NCBI RefSeq assembly: GCF_002356115.1
Contig: NZ_AP014836.1
Span: 1,861,091-1,925,090 of the forward strand
Source: Candidatus Nitrosoglobus terrae
Lineage (GTDB): Bacteria; Pseudomonadota; Gammaproteobacteria; Nitrosococcales; Nitrosococcaceae
DNA length: 64,000 nucleotides
Direction: 5' to 3'
Part shown: positions 28,785 to 37,970 of the stretch, piece by piece
How the letters are laid out: the number at the start of each line of letters is the position of its first letter
Numbering within the stretch: position 1 is the stretch's first letter
Program-made: the position numbers and the translations under genes
The notes under the pieces: model-generated
The model's database searches: none
Seen by the model: only the letters and a program-made list of their open reading frames with translations
Told to the model about the DNA's origin: nothing

Positions 28785-30503
28785 ATGTTAACTCCACAAA
28801 CACAAACGATTACCCCCGGTCTCGTCCGTCTATTAGTCAAAGAAGGACTATTGACTCAGGAAGCCGCACCCCAGCATTACGAGCAATCACGCAAAGCAGG
28901 CACTTCTTTTGTTTCCTATCTCATACAACAAAAATTAGTTGAAAGCCGAAATATTAGCCAAGTGATCTCTCGAGAATTTGGTATTCCTTTATTTGATCTT
29001 GACACCTTAGACTTAAATTATCTTCCTAAAGGACTCATAGAAGAAAAGCTCCTGATCCAACATCGGGCACTACCTATATTTAAGCGGGGGAATCGCCTAT
29101 TTGTGGCGTTAGCCGATCCTACCAATTTACAAGCACTAAGCGAGATTAAATTTCATACCGGTATTAATACCGAGGCTATTATCGTTGAAGAAGATAAGCT
29201 TACTCGAACTATTGAACAGATTACAAAAAAACAAGATACCTCATTAGCGGAGCTGCACGATATCGTCCTAGATAGCCTAGAGACTCCCTCAAGTGAGGAT
29301 GAGTCATCTGGAATTACCATTGATCCCAGTGTTGATGATACCCCCATAGTGCGCTTTATTAATCAAGCCCTGTTAGATGCTATTAACCGAGGGGCTTCAG
29401 ATATCCATTTTGAGCCCTATGAAAAAAGTTATCGCATCAGGTATCGGCAAGATGGGATATTACACGAAGTCTCATCCCCACCTATAGCGCTAGCCACTCG
29501 GATAGCTGCACGTATTAAAGTGATGGCCAGATTAGATATTTCAGAACGCCGTATTCCTCAAGATGGGCGCATGAAAATGAAAATCTCTAAGCAGAAAGCC
29601 ATTGATTTTCGAGTCAGCACTTGCCCTACCCTATTTGGCGAAAAAATTGTCCTCCGTATTTTAGATCCTACGAGTGCACAGCTAGGGATCGAAGCCTTGG
29701 GCTATGAGGAAAATCAAAAGAATATCTTCCTAGAAACCATTCATCGGCCTTATGGTATGGTACTGGTCACTGGACCCACGGGTAGCGGTAAAACCGTCTC
29801 TCTTTATACCGCTCTTAATATTCTGAATACCGGAGATCGGAATATATCTACAGCTGAAGATCCCGCTGAAATCAATTTACCCGGTATTAATCAGGTTAAT
29901 ATCTACCCAAAAGTAGGCTTAACCTTTGCTGGCACCCTAAGAGCTTTTTTGCGCCAAGATCCAGACGTTATTATGGTTGGTGAGATTCGAGATCTTGAAA
30001 CCGCTGAAATTGCCATTAAAGCAGCGCAAACCGGCCATATGGTGCTCTCCACCCTTCATACTAACGACGCGCCTCAAACCCTCACTCGGCTTTCAAACAT
30101 GGGGGTAGCTTCTTACAATATCGCCTCAGCTGTCTCCCTTATTATTGCCCAGCGCTTGATACGGCGCCTTTGTGTTCATTGTAAAACTCCCCATGAAGTA
30201 CCTGATGAAACCCTCTTAGAAGAAGGTTTCACCGAAGCTCAGATTAACGCTAGCCCAATGGTCTATAAAGCTTCCTCTGACTGCCAGCATTGCTCAGGAG
30301 GCTATAAAGGTCGCATAGGTATTTATCAAGTGATGCCTGTATCAGAAAAGATGGGGCAGATGATTATGGCGGGTGGTAATGCGATAGAGTTGGCCCAGCA
30401 AGCAAAAAAAGAGGGCATTACTGATCTACGGCAATCAGGGATTAAAAAAGTCATCGAGGGCATTACCAGCTTAGATGAAATCAATCGAGTAACTAAGGAA
30501 TAA
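28785..30503 (+). CDS. pilB: Type IV pilus assembly ATPase PilB
   Basis: Hexameric cytoplasmic motor that drives pilus extension. The N-terminal GSPII_E domain (about 1-150) leads to the ATPase core with Walker A GPTGSGKTVSLYTAL, the Asp box, and Walker B with the His box (FLRQDPDVIMVGEIRDLETA, STLHTNDA). A zinc-binding tetracysteine follows: CVHC and CQHC flank about 37 residues. I prefer the ATG at 28785 (MLTPQTQT); a TTG at 28758 preceded by GAGG is the alternative. It is the first gene of pilB-pilC-pilD-coaE and is divergent from lptM. Confidence 0.96.
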   Translation: MLTPQTQTITPGLVRLLVKEGLLTQEAAPQHYEQSRKAGTSFVSYLIQQKLVESRNISQVISREFGIPLFDLDTLDLNYLPKGLIEEKLLIQHRALPIFKRGNRLFVALADPTNLQALSEIKFHTGINTEAIIVEEDKLTRTIEQITKKQDTSLAELHDIVLDSLETPSSEDESSGITIDPSVDDTPIVRFINQALLDAINRGASDIHFEPYEKSYRIRYRQDGILHEVSSPPIALATRIAARIKVMARLDISERRIPQDGRMKMKISKQKAIDFRVSTCPTLFGEKIVLRILDPTSAQLGIEALGYEENQKNIFLETIHRPYGMVLVTGPTGSGKTVSLYTALNILNTGDRNISTAEDPAEINLPGINQVNIYPKVGLTFAGTLRAFLRQDPDVIMVGEIRDLETAEIAIKAAQTGHMVLSTLHTNDAPQTLTRLSNMGVASYNIASAVSLIIAQRLIRRLCVHCKTPHEVPDETLLEEGFTEAQINASPMVYKASSDCQHCSGGYKGRIGIYQVMPVSEKMGQMIMAGGNAIELAQQAKKEGITDLRQSGIKKVIEGITSLDEINRVTKE

Positions 30504-30507
30504 CCTT

Positions 30508-31728
30508 ATGGCGCAACCGGCTACTAAAAACCATCTCTTTATCTGGGAAGGCACTAACCGGCAAGGACAGAAAATTACCGGTGAGTTAAGCAGTAAAAAT
30601 GCTACCTTAGTAAAAGCTACTCTGCGGCATCAAGGAATCATTCCAATAAAAGTGCGTAAAAAGCCCAAACCCCTATTTGGCCAGCGTCAAAAAAAAATAA
30701 CGCCTCAAGAAATTGCTGTGTTTAGTCGCCAACTCGCCACTATGATGTCTGCTGGGGTTCCACTAGCTCAGTCTTTTGAAATTATAGGCCGTGGTCATGA
30801 AAATCCTTCTATGCAAACCCTATCCTTAAATATCAAAAGCGAAATAGAAAGCGGTGGAACGCTTGCTGAAGCCCTTAGAGAGCACCCAAAACACTTTGAT
30901 AACCTCTTTTGCAATCTCGTCCATGCAGGAGAGCAATCGGGTACTTTAGAGATACTATTAGATAAAATTGCAACCTATAAAGAAAAAACAGAAGCAATCA
31001 AAGGAAAGATTAAGAAAGCCTTATTTTATCCTGTTGCAGTCATTATCGTTGCACTCATCATTACCACCATTTTGCTTATTTTTGTTATTCCCCAATTTGA
31101 AAGCCTATTTAAAGGCTTTGGTGCCGATTTACCTGCCTTAACCCTGTTAGTCTTAAAACTTTCAGCAATTTTTCAACAATGGTGGTGGGCTATTTTTGCA
31201 GCTATCGGCATCACTATCTATGGGCTTATCATGGCTAAACAGCGTTCCCGTAAAATCAACTATCTCTTTGATCAACTATTACTTAAGCTGCCTATTATTG
31301 GTGTCATCATGAATAAGGCTATCATTGCTCGGTATGCCCGTACACTCTCTACTATGTTTGCTGCGGGCGTTCCTTTAGTGGAAGCAATGGCTTCCGTAGC
31401 CAATACCGCCGGTAATTCCATCTATACTCAAGGCATCCTACGTATGCGTGATGAGGTTTCAACGGGTAATCAGCTACAAGCCGCTATGCGGGATAGTCAA
31501 CTCTTTCCCAATATGGTGGTGCAGATGGTAGCTATTGGCGAGGAGGCTGGCTCCATTGATCAGATGCTAGCTAAAGTGGCAAGTTTCTATGAAGAAGAAG
31601 TAGATAACGCTGTTGATGGGTTAAGCAGCTTATTAGAACCCGTTATCATGGCTATTTTAGGTGTTTTAATAGGGGGGCTAGTGATTGCCATGTACTTGCC
31701 CATCTTCAAAATGGGCTCAATCATTTAA
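30508..31728 (+). CDS. pilC: Type IV pilus inner-membrane platform protein PilC
   Basis: Polytopic inner-membrane protein that connects the PilB motor to pilin assembly. The 406 residues contain two GSPII_F repeats: EIAVFSRQLATMMSAGVPLA and, after the first membrane segment, IARYARTLSTMFAAGVPLVE. Hydrophobic helices lie near 170-195, 215-245 and at the C-terminus (EPVIMAILGVLIGGLVIAMY). It starts 4 bp after pilB. Confidence 0.96.
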   Translation: MAQPATKNHLFIWEGTNRQGQKITGELSSKNATLVKATLRHQGIIPIKVRKKPKPLFGQRQKKITPQEIAVFSRQLATMMSAGVPLAQSFEIIGRGHENPSMQTLSLNIKSEIESGGTLAEALREHPKHFDNLFCNLVHAGEQSGTLEILLDKIATYKEKTEAIKGKIKKALFYPVAVIIVALIITTILLIFVIPQFESLFKGFGADLPALTLLVLKLSAIFQQWWWAIFAAIGITIYGLIMAKQRSRKINYLFDQLLLKLPIIGVIMNKAIIARYARTLSTMFAAGVPLVEAMASVANTAGNSIYTQGILRMRDEVSTGNQLQAAMRDSQLFPNMVVQMVAIGEEAGSIDQMLAKVASFYEEEVDNAVDGLSSLLEPVIMAILGVLIGGLVIAMYLPIFKMGSII

Positions 31729-31758
31729 TTAAATATAACAACCCATTCACTTAAACCA

Positions 31759-32628
31759 ATGGAAACGATTACCTTCCTTAATGATCACCCGATGAGCTTT
31801 TTAGGTTCAATTTTTCTGCTGGGACTTACGATAGGTAGCTTCCTTAATGTAGTGATTTATCGCCTTCCCCTGATGATGGAGAACTACTGGCAGCAGCAGT
31901 ACGCAGAATTACAAGGCAATCCCTTACCAGAATTAAAACAGTTAAATTTATGCCTCCCTCGATCTCACTGCCCAAGGTGCAATCATGTCATTCAGATCTG
32001 GGAAAATATTCCTATATTGAGCTATTTACTACTCAAAGGCCGCTGCAACCATTGCGGCTCGCCTATCTCTCCTCGTTATCTTTTAGTTGAAATTTTAACC
32101 GCTATCTTCTCTGTTGCCATTGCTTGGCGATTTGGTGTCAGCTGGCAAACTATTGCCGCGCTAGTATTAAGCTATGCTCTAATTGCGCTTACTTTTATCG
32201 ATCTCGATCATCAATTATTGCCCGATAGCATTACCTTACCATTTCTCTGGCTAGGGTTAACTCTCAATTTATTTAACCTATTCACTGATATACGGGCTAG
32301 TGTTATTGGCGCAATCGCCGGTTATCTCTCTCTTTGGCTTGTTTATCATGTATTTCGAATACTTACCCATAAAGAAGGCATGGGTTATGGTGACTTTAAG
32401 CTGTTAGCTTTACTGGGCGCTTGGCTAGGCTGGATAATGCTACCCGCTATTATTTTACTCTCTTCATTAGTCGGCGCAGTGTTAGGCACCCTATGGCTTT
32501 ATCTATCTCATCAATCCAAAGAATCCCCACTTCCTTTTGGTCCCTATCTTGCGGCTGCAGGCTGGTTAGCCTTAATGTGGGGACGAGATATCAATCAATT
32601 TTATTTATCTATTACTGGGCTTGGCTAA
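31759..32628 (+). CDS. pilD: Prepilin peptidase / N-methyltransferase PilD
   Basis: Cleaves and N-methylates type IV prepilins in the inner membrane. The cytoplasmic loop has the zinc tetracysteine CPRCNHV and CNHCGSPIS. The two catalytic aspartates sit in LTFIDLDHQLLPD and GYGDFKLLALLGAWLG. About eight hydrophobic segments are present in the 289 residues. It lies 30 bp after pilC and 24 bp before coaE, the usual operon. Confidence 0.96.
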   Translation: METITFLNDHPMSFLGSIFLLGLTIGSFLNVVIYRLPLMMENYWQQQYAELQGNPLPELKQLNLCLPRSHCPRCNHVIQIWENIPILSYLLLKGRCNHCGSPISPRYLLVEILTAIFSVAIAWRFGVSWQTIAALVLSYALIALTFIDLDHQLLPDSITLPFLWLGLTLNLFNLFTDIRASVIGAIAGYLSLWLVYHVFRILTHKEGMGYGDFKLLALLGAWLGWIMLPAIILLSSLVGAVLGTLWLYLSHQSKESPLPFGPYLAAAGWLALMWGRDINQFYLSITGLG

Positions 32629-32652
32629 AATAAGGATATTGTTAGAGATAGG

Positions 32653-33471
32653 ATGCCTGTTTATAAAATTGGGCTTACCGGCGGTATGGGGAGTGGTAAA
32701 TCTACCGCAGCTAAGGTTTTTTCCGAGCTCGGGATCTCGGTTATCGATGCCGATATTATTGCCCGAGAATTAGTGAAACTTGGTCAACCTGCCCTTGCTG
32801 AGATCGCTGCTTTCTTTGGTAAAGAAATTCTCACCTCTAAAGGAGAGCTTAACCGAACGCGCTTACGCAATTTAATCTTTGAAAACGAGAAACTAAGAAG
32901 TAAGCTGGAATCCATCCTACACCCCCGGATACTCCAAGAGATGCACAGCCAAGCTGGAAAGCTTACAGCCTCTAACCCTTACTGTATTCTTGTCATCCCA
33001 TTACTGCTAGAAACAGCCCAAGAATGCTATGTCAACCGGATTTTAGTCATTGATACCCTTAACGACACCCAGCGCCATCGTATTAAAATTCGGGATGGAC
33101 TTTCAGATAAAAAAATCAATGCTATTCTTCGAACCCAATGCCCCCCCGCCCTCCGGCTTGCAGCAGCTGATGACAGTATCAGCAATAATACCGATCTAGC
33201 AGCCCTATATCATCAAATTAAATGCTATCATCAACAATATCTTATATTAGCTCAACAGCACGCTATAGCCTGCCCAATCATGAACGAGCATACAAAACGA
33301 CCTATTTACTGCCCCACCTGTAAAGCAGAGATTACTTGGTCCGAAGAAAATCCTTGGCGCCCCTTTTGTAGCCAGCGTTGCCGGTTAATTGATCTAGGGG
33401 CTTGGGCTACAGAATCTCATCGAATTCCGGGAGAAGATACCGTTAAACTAGATTCCGATACTGAAGAGTAA
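32653..33471 (+). CDS. coaE: Fusion of dephospho-CoA kinase (CoaE) and DNA gyrase inhibitor YacG
   Basis: Residues 1 to about 205 are a complete CoaE, which phosphorylates dephospho-CoA in the last step of CoA synthesis: P-loop [35 protein letters not shown]. The rest (about 210-272) is a YacG zinc finger: [13 protein letters not shown] and [16 protein letters not shown], with an acidic tail. YacG normally is a separate protein of about 65 residues encoded next to coaE that binds GyrB. Here there is one uninterrupted frame with no internal stop, so the two are fused. It ends 5 bp before the convergent Nudix-ThiE gene. Confidence 0.95.
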   Translation: MPVYKIGLTGGMGSGKSTAAKVFSELGISVIDADIIARELVKLGQPALAEIAAFFGKEILTSKGELNRTRLRNLIFENEKLRSKLESILHPRILQEMHSQAGKLTASNPYCILVIPLLLETAQECYVNRILVIDTLNDTQRHRIKIRDGLSDKKINAILRTQCPPALRLAAADDSISNNTDLAALYHQIKCYHQQYLILAQQHAIACPIMNEHTKRPIYCPTCKAEITWSEENPWRPFCSQRCRLIDLGAWATESHRIPGEDTVKLDSDTEE

Positions 33472-33476
33472 GAAAA

Positions 33477-34445
33477 TTAATCCCAGCCAGCACTGATCCC
33501 GCTAAGCCCTTTTCCCCAGAAAGACCTAATAGCTGCAATCCCTTGCGCTCCCCGATTCCAGGATTCCTCTAAGTGTTCCCATCCCAACCCGCCTAAAGCA
33601 TAGACTGGAAAGGAAACCCCGGCTATCAGCGTTTGCAATTGATCCCAACCTAAAGGTAATGCGTGCGGATGGGATTGGGTTTTAAGCACCGGCCCTAGCA
33701 CTGCAAAATCAACCCCAATATTAGCAGCATGGGTGAGCTGTTCTGCACTATGACAGGAAGCGGCTACCCATTTACTGGTGGCTAATGGCCGCTGGGAGCA
33801 TAGCATTAGACGCTCACTTGTTAAATGCACTCCATCAGCGCCCAATGCCACTGCTTGGATAGGTGTAGTATTCAGCAATAAAGCGGCACCATATCGAGCA
33901 CAAAGGGATTGAGCCTCTTCTGCTAAACTAGCGTAGTCTGAAAAACTAAGGGTTTTAGCCCGTAGCTGCACCAAGCGCATTCCAGCGATGAGTGATTGGG
34001 ATAAATAGCCCAAAAATACCGCCTGATCCCCAACAAGATCTCCAGTAATAAGATAGGTTGAGGGCAGCTGGGCTGCACTAACGATAGATTGATTAGCAGC
34101 AGGAAAATTATAATGGCTTAAATCTTTTGGCCAAACCCATCGTATAGGCTGTCCTTCCCGACCCCGAGCAACACCAGAAAATCCCTCTACTTTCCAAGTA
34201 TCCAGCAGCACAGCACAATCGCTATAATTATGGTGGATTTGGATCAATGGACGAGCTTTAAGCACTTTAAGCCCTAACTCTTCCTTTAATTCCCTAGATA
34301 GGGCTTGACTGACGCTTTCCCCTGAATTTAGCTTTCCCCCTGGAAATTCCCATAAATTACCTTGATGAACATAGGATGGGCGTTTTGATAGGAGTACTTG
34401 GCCTTGTTCATTAAAAATTACCCCTACGGCCACATGGCGTATCAT
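33477..34445 (-). CDS. Nudix hydrolase (MutT-like) fused to a thiamine-phosphate-synthase-like domain
   Basis: Residues 1-130 are a MutT-type Nudix domain that would hydrolyse oxidised nucleotides: the Nudix box is GGKLNSGES followed by RELKEELGL. Residues about 140-322 are a ThiE/TenI-like barrel (RLVQLRAKTLS, GADGVHLTSERL, ASCHSAEQL, FAVLGPVLKTQSHP, YALGGLGWEHL). This two-domain protein is known from other Gammaproteobacteria. The barrel lacks some ThiE motifs, so thiamine synthesis cannot be assumed. It is convergent with coaE-yacG, and its start overlaps the region upstream of the DUF2905 gene. Confidence 0.9.
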   Translation of the reverse strand: MIRHVAVGVIFNEQGQVLLSKRPSYVHQGNLWEFPGGKLNSGESVSQALSRELKEELGLKVLKARPLIQIHHNYSDCAVLLDTWKVEGFSGVARGREGQPIRWVWPKDLSHYNFPAANQSIVSAAQLPSTYLITGDLVGDQAVFLGYLSQSLIAGMRLVQLRAKTLSFSDYASLAEEAQSLCARYGAALLLNTTPIQAVALGADGVHLTSERLMLCSQRPLATSKWVAASCHSAEQLTHAANIGVDFAVLGPVLKTQSHPHALPLGWDQLQTLIAGVSFPVYALGGLGWEHLEESWNRGAQGIAAIRSFWGKGLSGISAGWD

Positions 34446-34478
34446 AACGCTATTTTTGTGAAATTAATCTTAACACCT

Positions 34479-34679
34479 ATGTCACGCTTACTGATTATTC
34501 TAGGATTAATACTCGTTATCATAGGACTCATCTTCCCTTGGCTTACTAAACTCGGCTTAGGTCGATTACCGGGTGATATCGCTATTGAGCGGGAGAATTT
34601 TCATTTTTACTTCCCAATCACAACTTCTATTTTGATAAGCTTGATTCTTACTCTACTATTTTGGTTGTTCCGTCGCTGA
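34479..34679 (+). CDS. DUF2905 small membrane protein
   Basis: A 66-residue protein with two hydrophobic helices (LLIILGLILVIIGLIFPWL and SILISLILTLLFWLF) around the conserved GLGRLPGDIAIERENFHFYF, which is the DUF2905 signature. I start it at the ATG at 34479; the longer upstream frame overlaps the Nudix gene on the other strand and has no family match. Function is unknown. Confidence 0.85.
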   Translation: MSRLLIILGLILVIIGLIFPWLTKLGLGRLPGDIAIERENFHFYFPITTSILISLILTLLFWLFRR

Positions 34680-35105
34680 TGGCTTAAGTTGAAGCTTGAT
34701 ATTGATTACGTTTATGGATTAGGAGGTAGGCTATACAATAGGTATTTTCTACTGCTTATCTACCTTAATACACAAAAAAATATTTTTGTGTTATAAATTA
34801 AAAGACTTGATAATTTAGTTCATAAGCGCAATGAATAGTTAAAGATAATGGGTTAATCAGCCTAACTATTACTGATACTAGAGTAATTAGCTATTCACAC
34901 AGAATAGCTATATTTCTTATTTAATACAGTAACTTAATAAATACAGGCTAAAATAGCAAAAAGGAAAACAAACCTAAGCTAGTAAATAATTAAAATTATT
35001 TTATTATCAGATCAAAATTGGTGCTACAACAACTGTGATATGCATAAATCCCAAGCTTATACCTTAATACCATAATTACTATTACTATAGGGAAATGTAC
35101 TGGAT
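34680..35105. other. AT-rich gap of 426 bp, no gene seen
   Basis: No coding frame is supported here. One near-perfect hairpin stands out at 34770-34791: nine bases ACACAAAAA pair with TTTTTGTGT around a 4-base loop. It could terminate transcription from either side. The last 20 bases contain AGGGA, the likely ribosome-binding site of the next gene. Confidence 0.5.
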
Positions 35106-35861
35106 TTGCAGCGATCAAACGAAAACGATATTACAGAAGATCCACTAGAACTGAGTATTATCATTCCCTTTTTTAATGAGCGGGATAATGTAGAGCCATT
35201 ACTCGCAGAAATTGATTCTGCTTTGTGTACGTTATTTACCTATGAAATTATTGCGGTTGATGATGGCTCAACTGATGGTACAACAGAAATTCTTAGCCAG
35301 CGCGCTGCTTATACAGCTCATTTGCGTATGTTACGCTTAGAAGAAAATCGTGGTCAGAGCGTTGCTATTGCTAATGGCGTTTATATAGCTAAAGCACCAT
35401 TAATTGTAACGTTAGATGGCGATGGACAAAATCCGCCGGCTAATATTCCTACCTTGGTATCGGCTTATCATGCAGCAGATACATATCCTTGTATTATCGC
35501 TGGTTGGCGACAGAATCGCTATGATAGCTTAGTGTACCGTTTATCTTCGCGTCTTGCTAATACTCTACGTTGTTGTTTACTTCATGATAAATGCAGAGAT
35601 ACTGGCTGTGGGCTTAAAGTCTTTGCTCGACAAACCTTCCTAATGCTGCCACTTTTTAATCATATGCATCGCTTTCTTCCAGCGTTGGTTAATCGTATGG
35701 GAGGTAAAGTTATTAACGTTCCAGTAACCCATCGCTATCGTAAAGCAGGCCGTTCCAAGTACGGCGTACGTAATCGCTTATTGGTAGGACTTGTTGATTT
35801 AGCGGGAGTATATTGGTTAATGCGGCGGAGTTGTCCTATTTTACATAACCATAAGGTATAA
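35106..35861 (+). CDS. Family 2 glycosyltransferase, dolichol-phosphate-mannose-synthase-like
   Basis: Predicted to transfer a sugar from a nucleotide donor to a polyprenyl phosphate at the inner membrane. The GT-A fold has SIIIPFFNERDNVEPLL, IIAVDDGSTDGTTEIL and the acidic TLDGDGQNPP, and later RDTGCGLKVFARQ and HRYRKAGRSKYG. It lacks the C-terminal membrane helices of ArnC. The start is uncertain: TTG at 35106 after AGGGA is the best visible. The LAB_N gene follows after 1 bp, a pairing common in cell-envelope loci. Confidence 0.88.
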   Translation: MQRSNENDITEDPLELSIIIPFFNERDNVEPLLAEIDSALCTLFTYEIIAVDDGSTDGTTEILSQRAAYTAHLRMLRLEENRGQSVAIANGVYIAKAPLIVTLDGDGQNPPANIPTLVSAYHAADTYPCIIAGWRQNRYDSLVYRLSSRLANTLRCCLLHDKCRDTGCGLKVFARQTFLMLPLFNHMHRFLPALVNRMGGKVINVPVTHRYRKAGRSKYGVRNRLLVGLVDLAGVYWLMRRSCPILHNHKV

Positions 35862-35862
35862 A

Positions 35863-36147
35863 ATGTTTGAGGGGTCATTGTCTACTGAAACGCTGTGGAT
35901 CGGCTTTGGCCTGCTGGGCCAAGCTTTGTTTTCAGCTCGCTTCCTTATACAGTGGATTGCCAGTGAGCGTGATAAGTGCAGCCATATCCCTGTTTCTTTT
36001 TGGTATTTTAGTATTATGGGCGGGATAATGCTGTTAATTTACGCTATTTATCGTGAAGATCCAGTGTTTATTCTGGGACAAGCCGCGGGTATTTTTATCT
36101 ACTCTCGTAATCTCTATTTAATTTATAGGTATAACAAAAAGTATTAA
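35863..36147 (+). CDS. LAB_N domain membrane protein (lipid A biosynthesis N-terminal domain)
   Basis: A 94-residue membrane protein with three helices. The pattern GFGLLGQALFSARFLIQWIASE, then PVSFWYFSIMGGIMLLIYAIYREDPVFILGQ, is that of the domain found at the N-terminus of some LpxB proteins and as a stand-alone partner of GT2 genes. Together with the preceding GT2 it probably modifies a lipid-linked glycan. The ArnT-like glycosyltransferase often found third in such clusters is missing here. Confidence 0.9.
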   Translation: MFEGSLSTETLWIGFGLLGQALFSARFLIQWIASERDKCSHIPVSFWYFSIMGGIMLLIYAIYREDPVFILGQAAGIFIYSRNLYLIYRYNKKY

Positions 36148-36549
36148 TTAAGCATTACGGATTCGTTAAGGTAGACGTTTTTATCAATATCTACTTCTGT
36201 AATTACTTCGAGATAAGACATTCTTAATTACCCGACTCTAAGGGAGAGACGCAAAACACGTACTACTAGTATTGTTTCTGGTAATGTCTGCTAGCGTTTA
36301 TCAATCGAAGAGCAGCTCTAGGTATTCTTCCCGATATTTTTTCTCAGCCTACTTTACTCAAACCGATTGTACTGGCCGTCTATCCTTTCTGGCCTCGTGC
36401 AATATCCAAAAATCCATCCACTCTCCAAGTAATAGCCCAATCGCTATAATCACCGAAAGTAACCCATCGTCTCAGGAGCCTAGCATTTATTATATTTGCA
36501 TACTAAATTTACGCTATAAGACAAATAATCTATTGAGGGAGGACTTATT
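36148..36549. other. 402-bp gap upstream of fdhA, no gene seen
   Basis: The open frame starting at 36272 has a Ser- and Lys-rich composition without family character and runs into fdhA, so I do not call it. The end of the gap has a strong ribosome-binding site, GAGGGAGGACTTATT, before the fdhA ATG. I looked for a sigma54-type TGGC/TTGC pair here because a sigma54 activator lies downstream, and found none with correct spacing. Confidence 0.4.
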
Positions 36550-37776
36550 ATGTCTAGTAACAGAGCGGTTGCTTATAAAGGCCCAGGGCGTGTTGAGGTC
36601 GTTAGCACTGATTATCCTACCTTCGAACTCAAAGATGGGCCGGGGGTAAATCCAGCTAACATTGGGCGCAAAGTGCCTCATGGGGTAATTATTAAAACTG
36701 TTGCCACCAACATCTGTGGTTCTGATCAGCACATGGTGCGTGGTCGTACCACAGCTCCTATTAATCTTATTCTTGGCCATGAGATCACCGGTGAGATCGT
36801 CGAGGTTGGGCGTGATGTGGAATTTCTCAAGGTTGGGGATTTAATCTCAGTACCTTTTAATATTGCCTGTGGCCGGTGTCAAAACTGTATCAACGGTCAT
36901 ACGGAGGTCTGTCTACACGTTAATCCAGATCGTCCAGGGAGTGCTTATGGTTACGTAGATATGGGGGGCTGGGTAGGCGGCCAAGCCAATTATGTATTGG
37001 TACCTTACGCTGATTTCAATGCCTTGAAATTCCCAGATAAAGATCAAGCCTTAGAAAAGATCTTAGATCTCGCCATGTTAACCGATATTTTTCCAACTGG
37101 TTTTCACGGTTGTGTAACGGCTGGCGTTGGCCCTGGGTCTACAGTGTACATTGCGGGTGCCGGCCCCGTTGGGCTAGCCGCGGCAACTGCCGCCCAATTA
37201 TTTGGGGCAGCTACCGTCATCGTAGGTGATATGAACGCTCAGCGCCTCAAGCAAGCTGCAAGTTTTGGTTGTGAGGTGATTGATCTCTCTAAAGGAGAAC
37301 CTAAGGAGCAAATAGAACAAATTCTCCGTGTCCCAGAAGTGGATTGTGCTATTGACGCAGTAGGTTTTGAAGCTAAGGGGCACGGGGCTAATACCGCAGC
37401 AGATGCACCGGCTGCAGTACTGAATGCCCTCATGGATATTACCGCTGCCGGAGGTTGCATTAGTATCCCAGGATTATACGTTACGGGCGATCCGGGGGCG
37501 GCTAATGAGGCGGCCAAAAAAGGAGCGCTATCGCTTAATTTTGGCACTGGATGGGCGAAATCTATATCTTTTGCGACTGGACAATGTCCGGTAATGCGCT
37601 ATAACCGAAAACTGATGCAGGCAATCCTCGCTGATAGGGTGCACATTGCTAAAAATGTCAACGCTAAAGTGATTACCCTTGAGGAGGCTCCCCGTGGCTA
37701 TGCCGAATTTAATGAAGGGGCAGCGACTAAGTATGTACTCAATGCCAATGGATACTTAGATAAATTTGCGGCCTAA
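36550..37776 (+). CDS. fdhA: Glutathione-independent formaldehyde dehydrogenase
   Basis: Zinc-dependent medium-chain alcohol dehydrogenase that oxidises formaldehyde to formate with tightly bound NAD. Residues NICGSDQHMVRGRT carry the catalytic zinc Cys, GHEITGEIV the next ligand region, and CGRCQNC followed by EVC the structural zinc. The Rossmann fold has AGAGPVGLAAATAAQLFGA and VGDMN. YGYVDMGGWVGGQA is characteristic of the Pseudomonas putida FdhA type. The 408-residue length is slightly over the P. putida enzyme. It is monocistronic, with a terminator-like hairpin after the stop. It gives the cell a route for removing formaldehyde. Confidence 0.94.
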   Translation: MSSNRAVAYKGPGRVEVVSTDYPTFELKDGPGVNPANIGRKVPHGVIIKTVATNICGSDQHMVRGRTTAPINLILGHEITGEIVEVGRDVEFLKVGDLISVPFNIACGRCQNCINGHTEVCLHVNPDRPGSAYGYVDMGGWVGGQANYVLVPYADFNALKFPDKDQALEKILDLAMLTDIFPTGFHGCVTAGVGPGSTVYIAGAGPVGLAAATAAQLFGAATVIVGDMNAQRLKQAASFGCEVIDLSKGEPKEQIEQILRVPEVDCAIDAVGFEAKGHGANTAADAPAAVLNALMDITAAGGCISIPGLYVTGDPGAANEAAKKGALSLNFGTGWAKSISFATGQCPVMRYNRKLMQAILADRVHIAKNVNAKVITLEEAPRGYAEFNEGAATKYVLNANGYLDKFAA

Positions 37777-37793
37777 ATGAATATTTAACGCTA

Positions 37794-37824
37794 TTAGCTC
37801 TGTGCGTTTATTGTGCAGAGCTAA
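37794..37824 (+). terminator. Hairpin after fdhA
   Basis: Nine-base arms TTAGCTCTG and CAGAGCTAA enclose a 13-base loop, followed by TTTGTG. It lies 17 bp after the fdhA stop and is placed to end that transcript. The short T run makes it a moderate terminator at best. Confidence 0.6.
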
Positions 37825-37970
37825 TTTGTGATCAAAATAACGAACTGTTTAGCAGCCTAAACAAGGGAGAATCTACTGAAAAAATACTTCACAATGAGTT
37901 GATGCTGATATAGCGTAACTTAGCCAAGAAATCAAATTACAATCCTTATTAAATTCACCCTAATCGAGCT

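Noticed and set aside
34770-34791. AT hairpin as a definite terminator of the DUF2905 gene
   Set aside because: It is 90 bp past the stop and made almost only of A-T pairs, so it may be chance in an AT-rich gap.
36272-36649. Plus-strand open frame of 125 codons upstream of fdhA
   Set aside because: No family character, low-complexity Ser/Ile composition, and it overlaps the fdhA start and ribosome-binding site in another frame.
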